Source of the DNA: Paenibacillus sp. DMB5 | Lineage (GTDB): Bacteria > Bacillota > Bacilli > Paenibacillales > Paenibacillaceae | Direction: 5' to 3' | NCBI RefSeq assembly: GCF_001517085.1 | Contig: NZ_LRAC01000011.1 | Coordinates: forward strand, 1 to 64,000 | Length of the DNA: 64,000 bases | Shown here: one piece after another, positions 18,385-27,676 of the stretch | How the letters are laid out: every line of letters starts with the position of its first letter | Position numbering within the stretch: the first letter of the stretch is position 1 | Translations under genes and position numbers: made by a program | Notes under the pieces: model-generated | What the model was told of the DNA's origin: nothing | The model's database searches: none | What the model saw: the letters and a program-made list of their open reading frames with translations, nothing else

Positions 18385-19692
18385 TCAGATTTTATCCGGA
18401 CAAAGATCCAGTGCCACCTGCCGTGCCCAGGCCAGCAGCCATTCATCTTCCCCGTAGCTGCCGACGCATTGAAAGCCAAGCGGAAGTCCGCCTATATTGG
18501 CCGCTGGAATGCTGATAGCCGGGCACCCGGCAAAGGTCCAGACTGCAGTCATACCAGGCCAGCCGGTATTGTTAGCCTCCAGCTTGGGTGCGGTTCCGCC
18601 CTGCGCCGGTGATACCCACAGATCAATCCCCGCTTGCTCCAAAAGGTTCTTCAGCCGTGCTCTTAAATCCAGCTGCAGCTCCCGGCAATCAGCCAGTTCC
18701 TCCTCCGGAACAGCCGCACCGCTAAGAATAGCTTCCCTTACACTAGCACCGTAATATTGTTCATACGCGCCAAAACGCTCCGCGTGCTCCCGGGCCATTT
18801 CTCCCTGTATAAACCGCAGCATCACATTCCCGTAGATCAACTCGTCCTCCCAGGGCATCTGAACATGCTTCACATGATAGCCAAGCTGCTCCAGAGATTG
18901 AATCTGCGCTGTAAACACCGCTTTTACCTCATCACTCATCAGTTCCATATATACCCCGCGCGGGATGCCAAGCACAGGCTTACGACTCACCTTCCGGGCA
19001 TTCCATTCCGGTATGAGCAGCTCGGCTGCCGTCTCCATACCGGATAAATCCTGAGCGAACAAGCCGATCGTGTCAAATGAGGGGGACAGCTTAATCACCC
19101 CGTCCAGAGGAACTCTGTTATAGCTCGGCTTAAACCCTACCACTCCGCAAAAAGAAGCCGGGGCGAGAACAGAGCGCAGAGTCTGTGTTCCCACCGCCAG
19201 CGGACATAGGCCTGCAGCAACCGCAGCAGCCGAACCAGCACTGGACCCTCCAGGAGTATGCTCAGGATTATGGGGATTTAGGGTAGCGATCGGCCCATGA
19301 TAGGCAAACTCCTCAGTTACCGTCTTACCGGCAATAACCGCTCCGAGTTCACGCAGCCGGGTGACTATGGACGCTTCCACGCCGGCAAGTGCCTCAGCAG
19401 GCAGCCGGGACCCGGCTTGCGTCGGCAGATCCTTAACATGGATTAAGTCCTTGATCCCGACCGGAATTCCCCAAAGGGCCGGTTTACCGGCGGTGCCAGC
19501 GAGAGAAGCCAGCAGGTGCTCCTGTTCCAGCTTCAATCGCTGCTCCAGCCGGGATTCGGGCACAAAGGCATGAATCTGCGGCTCCAGCTCCCGGAATCTT
19601 GTCAGATAGCTGTCAATCGACTTCCTGAGCGAACTCCCGGCTTCCTCGGTGTTATGTATCAGATCATTAAGAGAATTGCGGACGAGCTGCAT
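18385..19692 (-). CDS. Amidase-signature family hydrolase with altered oxyanion motif
   Basis: 435 residues. The Ser-cisSer-Lys layout of the amidase family is visible: Lys in PVGIKDLI near 80, cis-Ser in TPGGSSAGSAAAVAAG near 148, and the nucleophile in GTQTLRSVLAPA near 173. In most members the two residues before the nucleophile are Gly-Gly and form the oxyanion hole; here they are Leu-Arg. That may lower or abolish amidase activity, or the gene may belong to a divergent subgroup. GGAG precedes the ATG by 8 bases. A single gene; substrate unknown. Confidence 0.87.
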   Translation of the reverse strand: MQLVRNSLNDLIHNTEEAGSSLRKSIDSYLTRFRELEPQIHAFVPESRLEQRLKLEQEHLLASLAGTAGKPALWGIPVGIKDLIHVKDLPTQAGSRLPAEALAGVEASIVTRLRELGAVIAGKTVTEEFAYHGPIATLNPHNPEHTPGGSSAGSAAAVAAGLCPLAVGTQTLRSVLAPASFCGVVGFKPSYNRVPLDGVIKLSPSFDTIGLFAQDLSGMETAAELLIPEWNARKVSRKPVLGIPRGVYMELMSDEVKAVFTAQIQSLEQLGYHVKHVQMPWEDELIYGNVMLRFIQGEMAREHAERFGAYEQYYGASVREAILSGAAVPEEELADCRELQLDLRARLKNLLEQAGIDLWVSPAQGGTAPKLEANNTGWPGMTAVWTFAGCPAISIPAANIGGLPLGFQCVGSYGEDEWLLAWARQVALDLCPDKI

Positions 19693-19799
19693 ATCATCAT
19701 CTCCAGGATCAGTTTGGACATTCTCCTGACATACGCAGCCCGCCTTTATAAGTTACATTTTTTTGAAGAAGTTTCCTTCCTTTTTCCGCAACTCCAGGC

Positions 19800-22694
19800 T
19801 TACCCTGCCGGGTGCGCCGGCTCACTACCCACCACACTCCGCAAATACCGCCCGGTATGCGATGCCTCCACCTTCGCAACCTGCTCCGGTGTCCCCTCCG
19901 CAACCACAAAGCCGCCGCCGTTGCCGCCTTCCGGCCCCATGTCGATGATGTAATCGGCGGACTTTATCACGTCCAGATGATGCTCGATCACAATGACGGA
20001 ATGCCCGCCGTCCACCAGCTTGTTCAGCGCCAGCAGCAGCTTCTGGATGTCGGCCAGATGCAGGCCGGTGGTCGGCTCGTCGAGAATGTACAGATTGTGT
20101 GCACCCCGCTTGATCTTCGCCAGCTCATTCGACAGCTTGACCCGCTGCGCCTCCCCGCCGGAAAGGGTTGTCGAGCTCTGGCCGAGTGTCAGATAGCCCA
20201 GTCCGAGCTCGTTCATAATACCCAGCTTATGCTTCAGGTACTTGTGGTCTGCAAAAAAATCAGCAGCTTCCTCCACCGTCATATCCAGCACATCTGAGAT
20301 GGATTTATCCCGGATCTTGATCTCCAGCCCTTCCTCCGAAAAGCGGTTGCCCTTGCACACCGGGCAGATCGTTTCGATGTCGGCCATGAACTGCAGGCTG
20401 GTGACGATGATCCCGTCTCCTGCACAGTGCTCACAGCGGGTCCCGTTCGCATGGGTCAGGCTGAAGTCGATCGACTGATAGCCGCGCTCCACGGCCTCCG
20501 GCTGCGAGGCGAACAGGTCGCGGATTTTATCGTACAGCCCGATGTAGGTGGCCGGGTTCGATTTGCTGTTGCGGCCGATCGGCGACTGGTCGATGTTGAT
20601 GACATGGTTCACCAGGTCTGCGCCGAACACATAGTCATGCTTGCCGGCGACGATCCGCGCACCCGTCTTGTCGATTTTGAGCTGCTTGGTCAGGATTTCG
20701 TTGATCAGCGAGCTTTTGCCCGAACCGGACACGCCCGTGATGCAGATGAATACATTCAGCGGAATATCGAGATCAACATCCTTCAGATTGTTCTCCCTTG
20801 CGCCTTGAACAGAGAGAAAGAAGTCCCCCAGATTGCGCCGCCGCTCAGGTACAGGAATAACCGTTCTGCCGGACAGATAGCCGCCCGTGACCGATTCCTC
20901 AGCCTCCTTTATATCCTCCAGCGTTCCGCTCGCGACAACATTACCGCCGTGAATCCCCGGACCCGGACCAATCTCGATGATATGATCAGCACAGCCGATC
21001 GTTTCCAGATCATGCTCAACTACAATTACTGTGTTGCCGAGATCACGCAGCTTTTTCATCGTCTCAATGACTCTGCCGGAATCGCGGGGATGCAGCCCGA
21101 TGCTCGGCTCATCCATAATGTAGAGCATGCCCATCAGCTCGCTGCTGATCTGGGTGGACATTTTGATCCGCTGCATCTCACCCCCAGAGATACTGTCACT
21201 GCGTCTGCCGAGATTAATGTAATGCAGGCCGATTTCGATCAGCAGGCTGATGCGCGTATGCAGCTCGCGGACGATCGTCTCCGCCACATCGCGAACCTCC
21301 GGCTCAAAGGTGAGCGCCTCCAGAAAAGCCAGCAGCTCCTGCAGCTGCATCCGGCTGAGCTGATCGATATTTTTGCCGCCGACCGTTACCTGCAGCCGCT
21401 GCTTCTTCAGCCGGGCGCCGCTGCATTCCGGGCAGATTTTTTCAATCATGCAGTCTTTAATGAAACTCGGCTCAAACGCCTCTGTTGTGGAGGATTTGCG
21501 GATATAATGCTTGTACCAGCTCTCCATTTCATGGACAAAACCGCCAAAAGCCCGGTCCCGGCCGGTCAGCCAGTTTTTCTTCTGGGAAAACGGCGGCTGC
21601 AGCATCGGCACAAGCTCGCCTCTGGTTCCGTAGAAGAGCAGCTCGTGAATTTCTTTTGGCAGCTCATGAAACGGGGTATCCAGACTGAAATTGTATTTCT
21701 GCGACAGGCTGTACATCAACACCGTACGGTAGCTATCCTTGCCTGAGGTATTGAATACCGTATTCTTGAGCGCGCCTTTGTTGATGCTCTTCTCCGGGGC
21801 GACCACCAGGAAATGCGGCTCCACCACATAGGACATCCCCACCCCGAGACAGGTATGGCAGGCACTCGCCGGCGTGTTAAAAGAAAAATGGAACGGCTGC
21901 ATATCGCACAGGAAAAAGTGATGCTCCGGGCAGGCAAAATGCTGATAGAAGTCCTGCGGCGCCCCGCCAATCACCTCCACCTTGATCATAATATCCTCAT
22001 CCAGTGCCAATATGGCTGCTTCAATCGACTTGGTGAGCTGGATATAAGTGTCATGGCGCAGCGTAATCCGGTCAATTACAATCTCGATTACATGGGACTT
22101 GCTCTCATCCGTCTCCAGCTCATCCACCAGCGATACCGCCTCCCCGTCGATCAGCAGATGCTTGAAGCCCTTTTCGCGCAGCTGCTGGAAGGTGTAGCTG
22201 TAATCTTCACCGTAAATTTTGTATACCGGAGCCCGAAGCTCAATGACTGTCCCTTCCGGCAGACTGGTAATATGCTCGGCAATCTGGGCGGCGGACAGCT
22301 GGCGCAGCGGCTTGCTGCATTCCGGACAGTGTCCCGTACCCGCTGTGGCGAACAGCAAGCGAAGATAATCGTTGGTATCCGTAACCGTTCCTACCGTGGA
22401 GCGCGGGTTATTATTGCCTTTTTTCTGCTCAATTGCAATGACCGGGGACAGGCCGCGCACGTAATCGACCTTGGCTTTTTTGAGCTGGCTGATCCGGCTT
22501 TTGGCAAAATTGGAGATGGAATCGAGAAACCGCCGCTGCCCCTCCCCATAGATCACATCAAACGCCAGCGAGGACTTGCCGGAGCCGGAGACGCCTGTAA
22601 TGACAGTCAGCTTATCGCGCGGAATTTCGACCGACACATTCTTGAGGTTGTTCTGCTTCGCCCCGGAGATTTCAATACTCGTTCTAATGGACAT
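19800..22694 (-). CDS. UvrA-family excinuclease ATPase, probable paralogue
   Basis: 964 residues with two ABC ATPase modules. Walker A GVSGSGKSSLAFDV sits near the start and GVSGSGKSSLINEI near 655; the LSGGEAQRVKL signature and LYILDEPTTGLH are in the second half, and ISGGEMQRIKM with YIMDEPSIGLHPR in the first. Zinc-binding Cys pairs are CPEC, CHTC and CEHC...CPVC. UvrA finds DNA damage with UvrB, but no uvrB is adjacent. The sequence around PRSTVGTVTDTNDYLRLLF differs from canonical UvrA, so it may be a UvrA2-like or drug-tolerance paralogue. It follows the nucleotidyltransferase gene by 17 bases in one operon; GGGGGAG precedes the ATG. Confidence 0.92.
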   Translation of the reverse strand: MSIRTSIEISGAKQNNLKNVSVEIPRDKLTVITGVSGSGKSSLAFDVIYGEGQRRFLDSISNFAKSRISQLKKAKVDYVRGLSPVIAIEQKKGNNNPRSTVGTVTDTNDYLRLLFATAGTGHCPECSKPLRQLSAAQIAEHITSLPEGTVIELRAPVYKIYGEDYSYTFQQLREKGFKHLLIDGEAVSLVDELETDESKSHVIEIVIDRITLRHDTYIQLTKSIEAAILALDEDIMIKVEVIGGAPQDFYQHFACPEHHFFLCDMQPFHFSFNTPASACHTCLGVGMSYVVEPHFLVVAPEKSINKGALKNTVFNTSGKDSYRTVLMYSLSQKYNFSLDTPFHELPKEIHELLFYGTRGELVPMLQPPFSQKKNWLTGRDRAFGGFVHEMESWYKHYIRKSSTTEAFEPSFIKDCMIEKICPECSGARLKKQRLQVTVGGKNIDQLSRMQLQELLAFLEALTFEPEVRDVAETIVRELHTRISLLIEIGLHYINLGRRSDSISGGEMQRIKMSTQISSELMGMLYIMDEPSIGLHPRDSGRVIETMKKLRDLGNTVIVVEHDLETIGCADHIIEIGPGPGIHGGNVVASGTLEDIKEAEESVTGGYLSGRTVIPVPERRRNLGDFFLSVQGARENNLKDVDLDIPLNVFICITGVSGSGKSSLINEILTKQLKIDKTGARIVAGKHDYVFGADLVNHVINIDQSPIGRNSKSNPATYIGLYDKIRDLFASQPEAVERGYQSIDFSLTHANGTRCEHCAGDGIIVTSLQFMADIETICPVCKGNRFSEEGLEIKIRDKSISDVLDMTVEEAADFFADHKYLKHKLGIMNELGLGYLTLGQSSTTLSGGEAQRVKLSNELAKIKRGAHNLYILDEPTTGLHLADIQKLLLALNKLVDGGHSVIVIEHHLDVIKSADYIIDMGPEGGNGGGFVVAEGTPEQVAKVEASHTGRYLRSVVGSEPAHPAG

Positions 22695-22711
22695 TTTCTC
22701 GTTCTCCCCCG

Positions 22712-23626
22712 TTATGGTATGTACAAAAAGCCGATCTCCTCAGCCGCCAGTTTGCTTTTGGATGTAATGCGGATCGTCTGAGTCACCTTCTCGATGATCC
22801 CCTTATCCGCCATATAGTCCAGAATGTTGATCAGATAATGCCCTTCCATATGAAAATGCTTGGTCAGCATGGTCATCGTCTTAACCTGCTGATCGCTCAT
22901 AAATTCCAGTACCGGACGGCTCATTGCTTCAAGATGGCGATCCAGCACCTGCTCCATTTCCCGTATGGCGCTCCATAGTTCAGCTTCGCTTAACTGCCCG
23001 GACAACGGATTCTGGTAAAAGGGGGCCAGCTGCGCCGGGGAACGCTCCAGCATGCTCAAAACCGCTTCACGGGTCGGCGGCTCACCTTGCGCACACAGCT
23101 CCATACCGGCGATCAGATCAGCCGCTTTCAGGAGGAAAAACTGGGTGTATCTGTGGTCCCTCCGCACCGTCAGCCATTTCTGGCATTTGTGATAGACATC
23201 AATCAGCTCACAGGACCGCCACAGCAACGACCGCGCAATATCCTGGCTGCCCATCCGCCTCATGTCTTCGAAATAGTCATACAGGCTCTCGTCAGAGCTG
23301 TAAACCATCTGTCCTTTGGCAAAATACGACTGCGGCATCGAGCCGCCCAGCAGCCGGTCCATCCCCCGCTTAAAGCTGATCCGCTCAAACAGCTGTACAT
23401 TGATGATGATGCCGTCCTCATCCAGACAGTATGCATTCTGCTGCAGCGTCTGGTCGCGGATGATCAGGGTCATGTCGATGTCGCTTTTCTCCCAGACCGT
23501 ATCGTAAGCCAGGCTGCCGCACACAATGGCCGCAATGACATTCGGGTCGCCCTTCACCCGGTCCACAAAGCTGTCCGTTGCAGCCCGGTAACGCTCCTGC
23601 AGTTCAGGCAGTAGCCTATCCTCCAT
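22712..23626 (-). CDS. Nucleotidyltransferase-domain protein
   Basis: 304 residues. The pol-beta-type motif GSLAYDTVWEKSDIDMTL (about 37-54) gives the G-S-x(n)-D-x-D metal site. The middle is helical, and the C-terminal ~80 residues look like a winged helix (MTMLTKHFHMEGHYLINIL). Aminoglycoside nucleotidyltransferases and minimal nucleotidyltransferases share this layout, and the substrate here cannot be told. AAGGAGG lies 8 bases before the ATG. It is the first gene of an operon with the UvrA-family ATPase. Confidence 0.82.
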   Translation of the reverse strand: MEDRLLPELQERYRAATDSFVDRVKGDPNVIAAIVCGSLAYDTVWEKSDIDMTLIIRDQTLQQNAYCLDEDGIIINVQLFERISFKRGMDRLLGGSMPQSYFAKGQMVYSSDESLYDYFEDMRRMGSQDIARSLLWRSCELIDVYHKCQKWLTVRRDHRYTQFFLLKAADLIAGMELCAQGEPPTREAVLSMLERSPAQLAPFYQNPLSGQLSEAELWSAIREMEQVLDRHLEAMSRPVLEFMSDQQVKTMTMLTKHFHMEGHYLINILDYMADKGIIEKVTQTIRITSKSKLAAEEIGFLYIP

Positions 23627-23754
23627 CTTACGTTCCTCCTTCTATCATCACAATATGATTGAAATCGCTTGCCCTTTTATGAGCTTATGGTAGAATTATA
23701 CACCTCATCCATTCCCCAAAACCGGACACTAATTGCTAAGTACAGGAGGAACGC

Positions 23755-24645
23755 ATGGATCATTACCTGCTGGAAACCATTAACCGGACAACAGATTTTA
23801 TTGAAGAGCATCTGCTTGAGCCGCTGTGCCTTGACGATATTTCAGAGCATGTTAACGTCTCCAAGTTTCATCTGCTGCGCATCTGGAAGGGGGCAACGTC
23901 AACCGGCCTTATGGAATATGTGCGGAGAAGGCGGATTGCCAGCTCACTCGGAGATCTGCTTAACCAGCGGGCCAGCATTGAGTTTATTGCGGATAAATAC
24001 GGCTTCAGTTGTGAACGGACCTACAACCGCAGCTTCAAGGAAGAGTACGGCCTCACTCCGGCAAAATGGCGCAAATCCCCGTCCCAGCTCAGTATCCTCG
24101 ACCGGTTCAATGCCGAATTTATGAGCCGCGCCGGAGAAGGACTGGTTTTCTTCCGCTCCATCAGCGTGGTCCCTTCCTTCTCGATTGCCGGTCCGGAATA
24201 TACCCTGAAGGACGGGCGCAGCGCCGACGCTGTGGATGCTGCCAGACTTGGCGTTAACTTCTTCACCCTGGACCGCCAGCGGATTCTGAATCCGGTGCAG
24301 AAGGATGTCTACATCGGGTTCACGGCTGTCCCCGAGCCGTTCCGGGGGCTGACCTTTTTCCAGCCGTCCCTGCAAATCAGTCAGAGCAGCATCATCCCGC
24401 CGGATATGAATGTGCGGCACACGAAGCCTCATAAATACGGGGTATTTACCTATATCGGTCTCCACCGGCCTGAAGAAATCTCAGCCGAGTCCCTGAGTGA
24501 AATCTGGAGGTATATCTTCGAAATCTGGATGCCGACGGTGCAGTTTGAGCTGGAGGAGAAATTCAGCTACGAATCTGTTAACTATGCCAAAGGCAACAGG
24601 CATTACTGCGAGTGTGATTTGTATTTTCCGATTGCGGGGCTGTGA
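23755..24645 (+). CDS. AraC-family regulator with GyrI-like effector domain
   Basis: 296 residues. The two AraC helix-turn-helix units lie at the N-terminus (about 8-105: LEPLCLDDISEHVNVSKFHL and IEFIADKYGFSCERTYNRSF), followed by TPAKWRKS. The C-terminal half (about 120-296) resembles GyrI-like/AraC effector-binding domains that bind small hydrophobic or drug-like ligands. AGGAGG sits 5 bases before the ATG. It is divergent from the nucleotidyltransferase/UvrA-family operon and may regulate it (inference from orientation). Confidence 0.9.
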   Translation: MDHYLLETINRTTDFIEEHLLEPLCLDDISEHVNVSKFHLLRIWKGATSTGLMEYVRRRRIASSLGDLLNQRASIEFIADKYGFSCERTYNRSFKEEYGLTPAKWRKSPSQLSILDRFNAEFMSRAGEGLVFFRSISVVPSFSIAGPEYTLKDGRSADAVDAARLGVNFFTLDRQRILNPVQKDVYIGFTAVPEPFRGLTFFQPSLQISQSSIIPPDMNVRHTKPHKYGVFTYIGLHRPEEISAESLSEIWRYIFEIWMPTVQFELEEKFSYESVNYAKGNRHYCECDLYFPIAGL

Positions 24646-24709
24646 ACAGAGCTGTCGGGTAAATGCCTAACGGAGCAGCATCCGGCACAGACAGTATTAG
24701 ACACAAACA

Positions 24710-24738
24710 AGCCAGGCTCCGGAGTCCAGAGCCTGGCT
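24710..24738. terminator. Bidirectional terminator
   Basis: AGCCAGGCTC (24710-24719) pairs with GAGCCTGGCT (24729-24738) between convergent genes. The minus side continues TTGTTTGTG; the plus side has a T-run only after about 20 bases. Confidence 0.72.
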
Positions 24739-24744
24739 TGACAG

Positions 24745-25641
24745 TCAGATCATTTTTTTGCGCCACACGCCCAGCTTAACCTCCGGAACGAAGCCGATCC
24801 GTTCATAGAAAGGCTGGTATGGACCAGTATAAGCCTTGACCATTCCTTTGGAGCGCAGCCGGTTCAGTGCTTCATAGACTACCGCCTTGCCAAGCCCGCA
24901 TTTTCTGTAATGAAGATGAGTGCCTACCGGTTCAAGCATACCAATCCGGTTAGCTTCATCCACAAAAGCATTACAGAACGATACGACCTCCCCCTGCCCG
25001 TTAAGCAGCGCCAGATCCAGTTCTGGGGAGTAGCCCGGCGCCTCGCGGATACCGCCGTAGAACTGCAGCATCTGCTCAGCTCCCTTTGTCCCCGGGTAAT
25101 TAAACGCCATAATATGGCCCTCAGCCTTGGCAATATCGGAAACTTCCTCCCCGCTGCATAGCTTGAAGCCATTCGGCAGGCGCACCGGAAACTCCTTGTC
25201 AAGCACAATGGAGACTGCACTGTCGCTTTCATTCGAAAGCAGCTCGTAACCCCGGTTCAGCGCTTGCCTTTCTAGGCTGCTCATGAATTTCGGTATAGCC
25301 AGCTTGCAATATTCGGCAGGCTCCCGGCCAGTCTTCCCTTCTATGTAGTCAAACATTTCTCCGGTAAGGCTGTCCGGCGGATCCTCGGAATCCAGCTGGA
25401 AATAGAAGTCGCCGTCTTTGCTGACCACGGCTGCGAGCCTTCCGGTCTCATCCTCCCATAGCCCGATATTCCGTTCCCAATCCTGCAGTGTACCTGCCCT
25501 TAGCTGAAAGAAGAAAATCTCGAATTCCCAGCGGGCAATCAGCCAGCTATTCGGCCGTTTGAATCTGCCGTAAGCCTCGGACAGGAACTGACGGACTTTC
25601 AGCATATCCGTACGTTCATAAGCCCTATAATAATACTTCAA
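24745..25641 (-). CDS. GNAT-family N-acetyltransferase, two-domain
   Basis: 298 residues from TTG 25641. A GGGAGGG site 7 bases upstream decides this start over the 5'-extended frame to 25710. The C-terminal third is a GNAT domain: GMLEPVGTHLHYRKCGLGKAVVYEAL contains the V-x-T-x(2)-x-R-x-x-G-L-G-K acyl-CoA loop, and YQPFYERIGFVPE ends the fold. The N-terminal ~150 residues, with ARWEFEIFFFQLRAGT, form a separate domain typical of larger GNAT proteins. Substrate unknown. Confidence 0.82.
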   Translation of the reverse strand: MKYYYRAYERTDMLKVRQFLSEAYGRFKRPNSWLIARWEFEIFFFQLRAGTLQDWERNIGLWEDETGRLAAVVSKDGDFYFQLDSEDPPDSLTGEMFDYIEGKTGREPAEYCKLAIPKFMSSLERQALNRGYELLSNESDSAVSIVLDKEFPVRLPNGFKLCSGEEVSDIAKAEGHIMAFNYPGTKGAEQMLQFYGGIREAPGYSPELDLALLNGQGEVVSFCNAFVDEANRIGMLEPVGTHLHYRKCGLGKAVVYEALNRLRSKGMVKAYTGPYQPFYERIGFVPEVKLGVWRKKMI

Positions 25642-25741
25642 CTCTAAACCCTCCCTACAAATTCTTCTAATCTTATTGTAGGGGCAATAACAAATTGAAT
25701 AAATACCCAACTCTGTTATAAATAAACTTTACATTGAACCG

Positions 25742-25906
25742 CTAATTGCCCAGCATTACTTTAACAATCGAATCAAGCTGCACAATGGATACCGTCTCGC
25801 CTTTTTTCACTATCCCTTCTATCCTCTTGCGGCATCTGCCGCCTTGGCACGCTCCGGAGCAGCACAAAAAATCCAACCGGAGTTGATTCAATGTATCGCT
25901 TATCAT
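25742..25906 (-). CDS. 54-residue Cys-rich small protein, translationally coupled
   Basis: The ATG at 25906 overlaps the TGA of the phosphoesterase (ATGA), a classical coupling arrangement, and the frame runs to TAG at 25742. The predicted protein has four cysteines in CCSGACQGGRCRKRIE (residues 15-30), followed by a beta-like VKKGETVSIVQLDSIVKVML. Four Cys with basic residues suggests metal or nucleic-acid binding, but no family is recognised. It is the last ORF of an operon with two DUF1801 genes and the phosphoesterase. It may be chance, but no other ORF fits this 160-base gap. Confidence 0.5.
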   Translation of the reverse strand: MISDTLNQLRLDFLCCSGACQGGRCRKRIEGIVKKGETVSIVQLDSIVKVMLGN

Positions 25907-26731
25907 TCTACGCTGACAGTGATTATTCTGCCCTGCGGACGGTTGTACTCCTTCGGGTAGCCGAGGGCATTATTAACGAACAGGCAGCCGCCCTTCCTGT
26001 ACGAATGGTTAATGTGAACATGACCGGAGCACCACACCTTCCCGTCTACATCAGCAATATACTCTGAGCCGTCAAAATAATAACAACCGCTTACCGGATC
26101 AGCAGCATGCTCTTCTGCAATATGAGACCAGTCCGGGGGGACATGTGTAATAATTACATCACTGTCATGAATAATCCGGTCCAGCTTCTCTTTCTGTTCC
26201 CGGAAGAATTCCAGCGGACGCCGCGGTGCTCCAATCGTGTAGTTACGGTCATTCAGCTGATTGGACCAAATATCCAGCATATCCGAAGGACTTTTTCCCA
26301 GTACATTGATGCCATAGGAAAAATCATACCACATGCCTGCCCCCCCCATAACGCACACCGTTCCATTCAAAGATGTCACCTTCCAGATAGTGAATCCCTT
26401 CAATGGCGGTGCCCAGCAGCTTCATCTGCGACCAGCGGTTCATCGAAGTCTGCAGCTTGTAGCGTTCCTTGCTGTTCACCAGATAATAATCATGGTTCCC
26501 GGCCACAACCAGGATGTTGGCATAATACCGTCTTAGCGCAAGCAGCAATTCCACATTCTGCTGGTTGCGGTGTCCCAGATCACCGGCAATAACGAGCACC
26601 TCTGACAACGACTGCGGCAACAGACGCTCTGCAAACTGTTCAACCTCCCGCACGTTATCCTCCGCTGCCGGTCCCTTGCGCCTGAGCCAGAAGTCCAGAT
26701 GAATATCGGAAATCAGATCGAATTGAATCAT
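25903..26731 (-). pseudogene. Metallophosphoesterase, split by a frameshift at a G8 tract
   Basis: The N-terminal part (26731-26324) has SDIHLDF, IAGDLGH and VAGNHDYY, the calcineurin-like metal motifs, and ends VRYGGGRHVV. The second part (to 25903) resumes YGGAGMWYDFSYG and contains THVPPDW and CSGHVHINH. The break is at a run of eight G on the minus strand (26340-26347); seven would restore one frame of about 276 residues. A homopolymer sequencing error or slippage-based phase variation are both possible. The ATG overlaps the upstream DUF1801 stop by four bases. Nucleotide or nucleic acid phosphodiester substrates are likely. Confidence 0.85.
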
Positions 26732-27111
26732 CCCTTCCGCTTTCCCTTGGCCTTCTCCATATTCTCTGCCGCCCTGAATTTCACAATCCGGCTGATCAGG
26801 TCATAGGGCATCGGCTGGTCGAGCGGGAACTGGACGGAACCCTTGGCTCCTTTATAGACAGACAGCTCGTCTTTAAAAGCCTCAATTCCCCGCGGTGCCG
26901 GATAGAATCCGATGTGCTTTTTAAACGCAGCAAAATGTACCAGATTTCCATGCAGGTCAAACGTAGGCATCTGGTAGCTGATTTTCTCGGTGGCTTCGGG
27001 TGCAGCTTCATGAATGACTTTCCGTATCTCCTCCAAAAGCTCCCTGACCTCCGGTGCGGCCTGTCCAATATAATCGTCGATGTTCTCAAATGTAGCCTTG
27101 TCAGCGTCCAT
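26728..27111 (-). CDS. DUF1801 protein (iron chaperone/YdhG-like)
   Basis: 127 residues, cytoplasmic. It shows EEIRKVIHEAAPEATEKISYQMPTF and HFAAFKKHIGFYP, the conserved core of the DUF1801 family, some members of which are described as frataxin-like iron chaperones. It ends LISRIVKFRAAENMEK. It overlaps the phosphoesterase start by four bases and follows a second DUF1801 gene in the same operon. Confidence 0.87.
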   Translation of the reverse strand: MDADKATFENIDDYIGQAAPEVRELLEEIRKVIHEAAPEATEKISYQMPTFDLHGNLVHFAAFKKHIGFYPAPRGIEAFKDELSVYKGAKGSVQFPLDQPMPYDLISRIVKFRAAENMEKAKGKRKG

Positions 27112-27164
27112 TTCATCATCCTCCGTAAATTAATAATAGCCCGGTTCTATCAAATACATCTCTA

Positions 27165-27629
27165 CTATTTCTTCTTCATATGTGCAGTTTCCCGCTCATA
27201 AAGCTGAATATATTCGGTGACTGTAAGCTTTCGGCTTAACTCGCCGATCAGTTCATAAGGGATGTTGCCCGCCGGCTTGAAACGGATACAGGATTTGCCC
27301 ATATCCAGCTTGGTCTTCATATGCTTCGGGTACTCCGCCCGGAACCAGGACAACAGCTCAGGCTGCATATAAATACCCATGTGATACAGTGCGATATGAT
27401 TTTTCTGCGAGGCTATGCTAATGAACGGCAGCGGCTGCTCCGGCTTTACATGATACCCTGGCGGATACAGCTCATGCGGAACCACATATTCAATCCCGTA
27501 ACCCGTAATCTCTGCAAAACCTTCCGGGAGATTCTCCTGAATCACGTCTCTAAGCTTTGCAATCATTATCCGGCGCTCTTCCGGCAGCTGGCGGATATAT
27601 TCTTCAGGACTGCTGGCGTTGTACTCCAT
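27165..27629 (-). CDS. DUF1801 protein, second copy
   Basis: 154 residues. PEERRIMIAKLRDVIQENLP and the GYGIEYVVPH stretch, with ISIASQKNHIALYHMGIY, define DUF1801. It is larger than its neighbour and diverges beyond the core, so it is an old paralogue rather than a recent duplicate. It is separated from the downstream copy by 53 bases. The function is inferred only from the family. Confidence 0.85.
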   Translation of the reverse strand: MEYNASSPEEYIRQLPEERRIMIAKLRDVIQENLPEGFAEITGYGIEYVVPHELYPPGYHVKPEQPLPFISIASQKNHIALYHMGIYMQPELLSWFRAEYPKHMKTKLDMGKSCIRFKPAGNIPYELIGELSRKLTVTEYIQLYERETAHMKKK

Positions 27630-27676
27630 GTTTGCTCCTCCTCGGTCAGTCGGGTTATTTTAATCGCCCGCATCAT

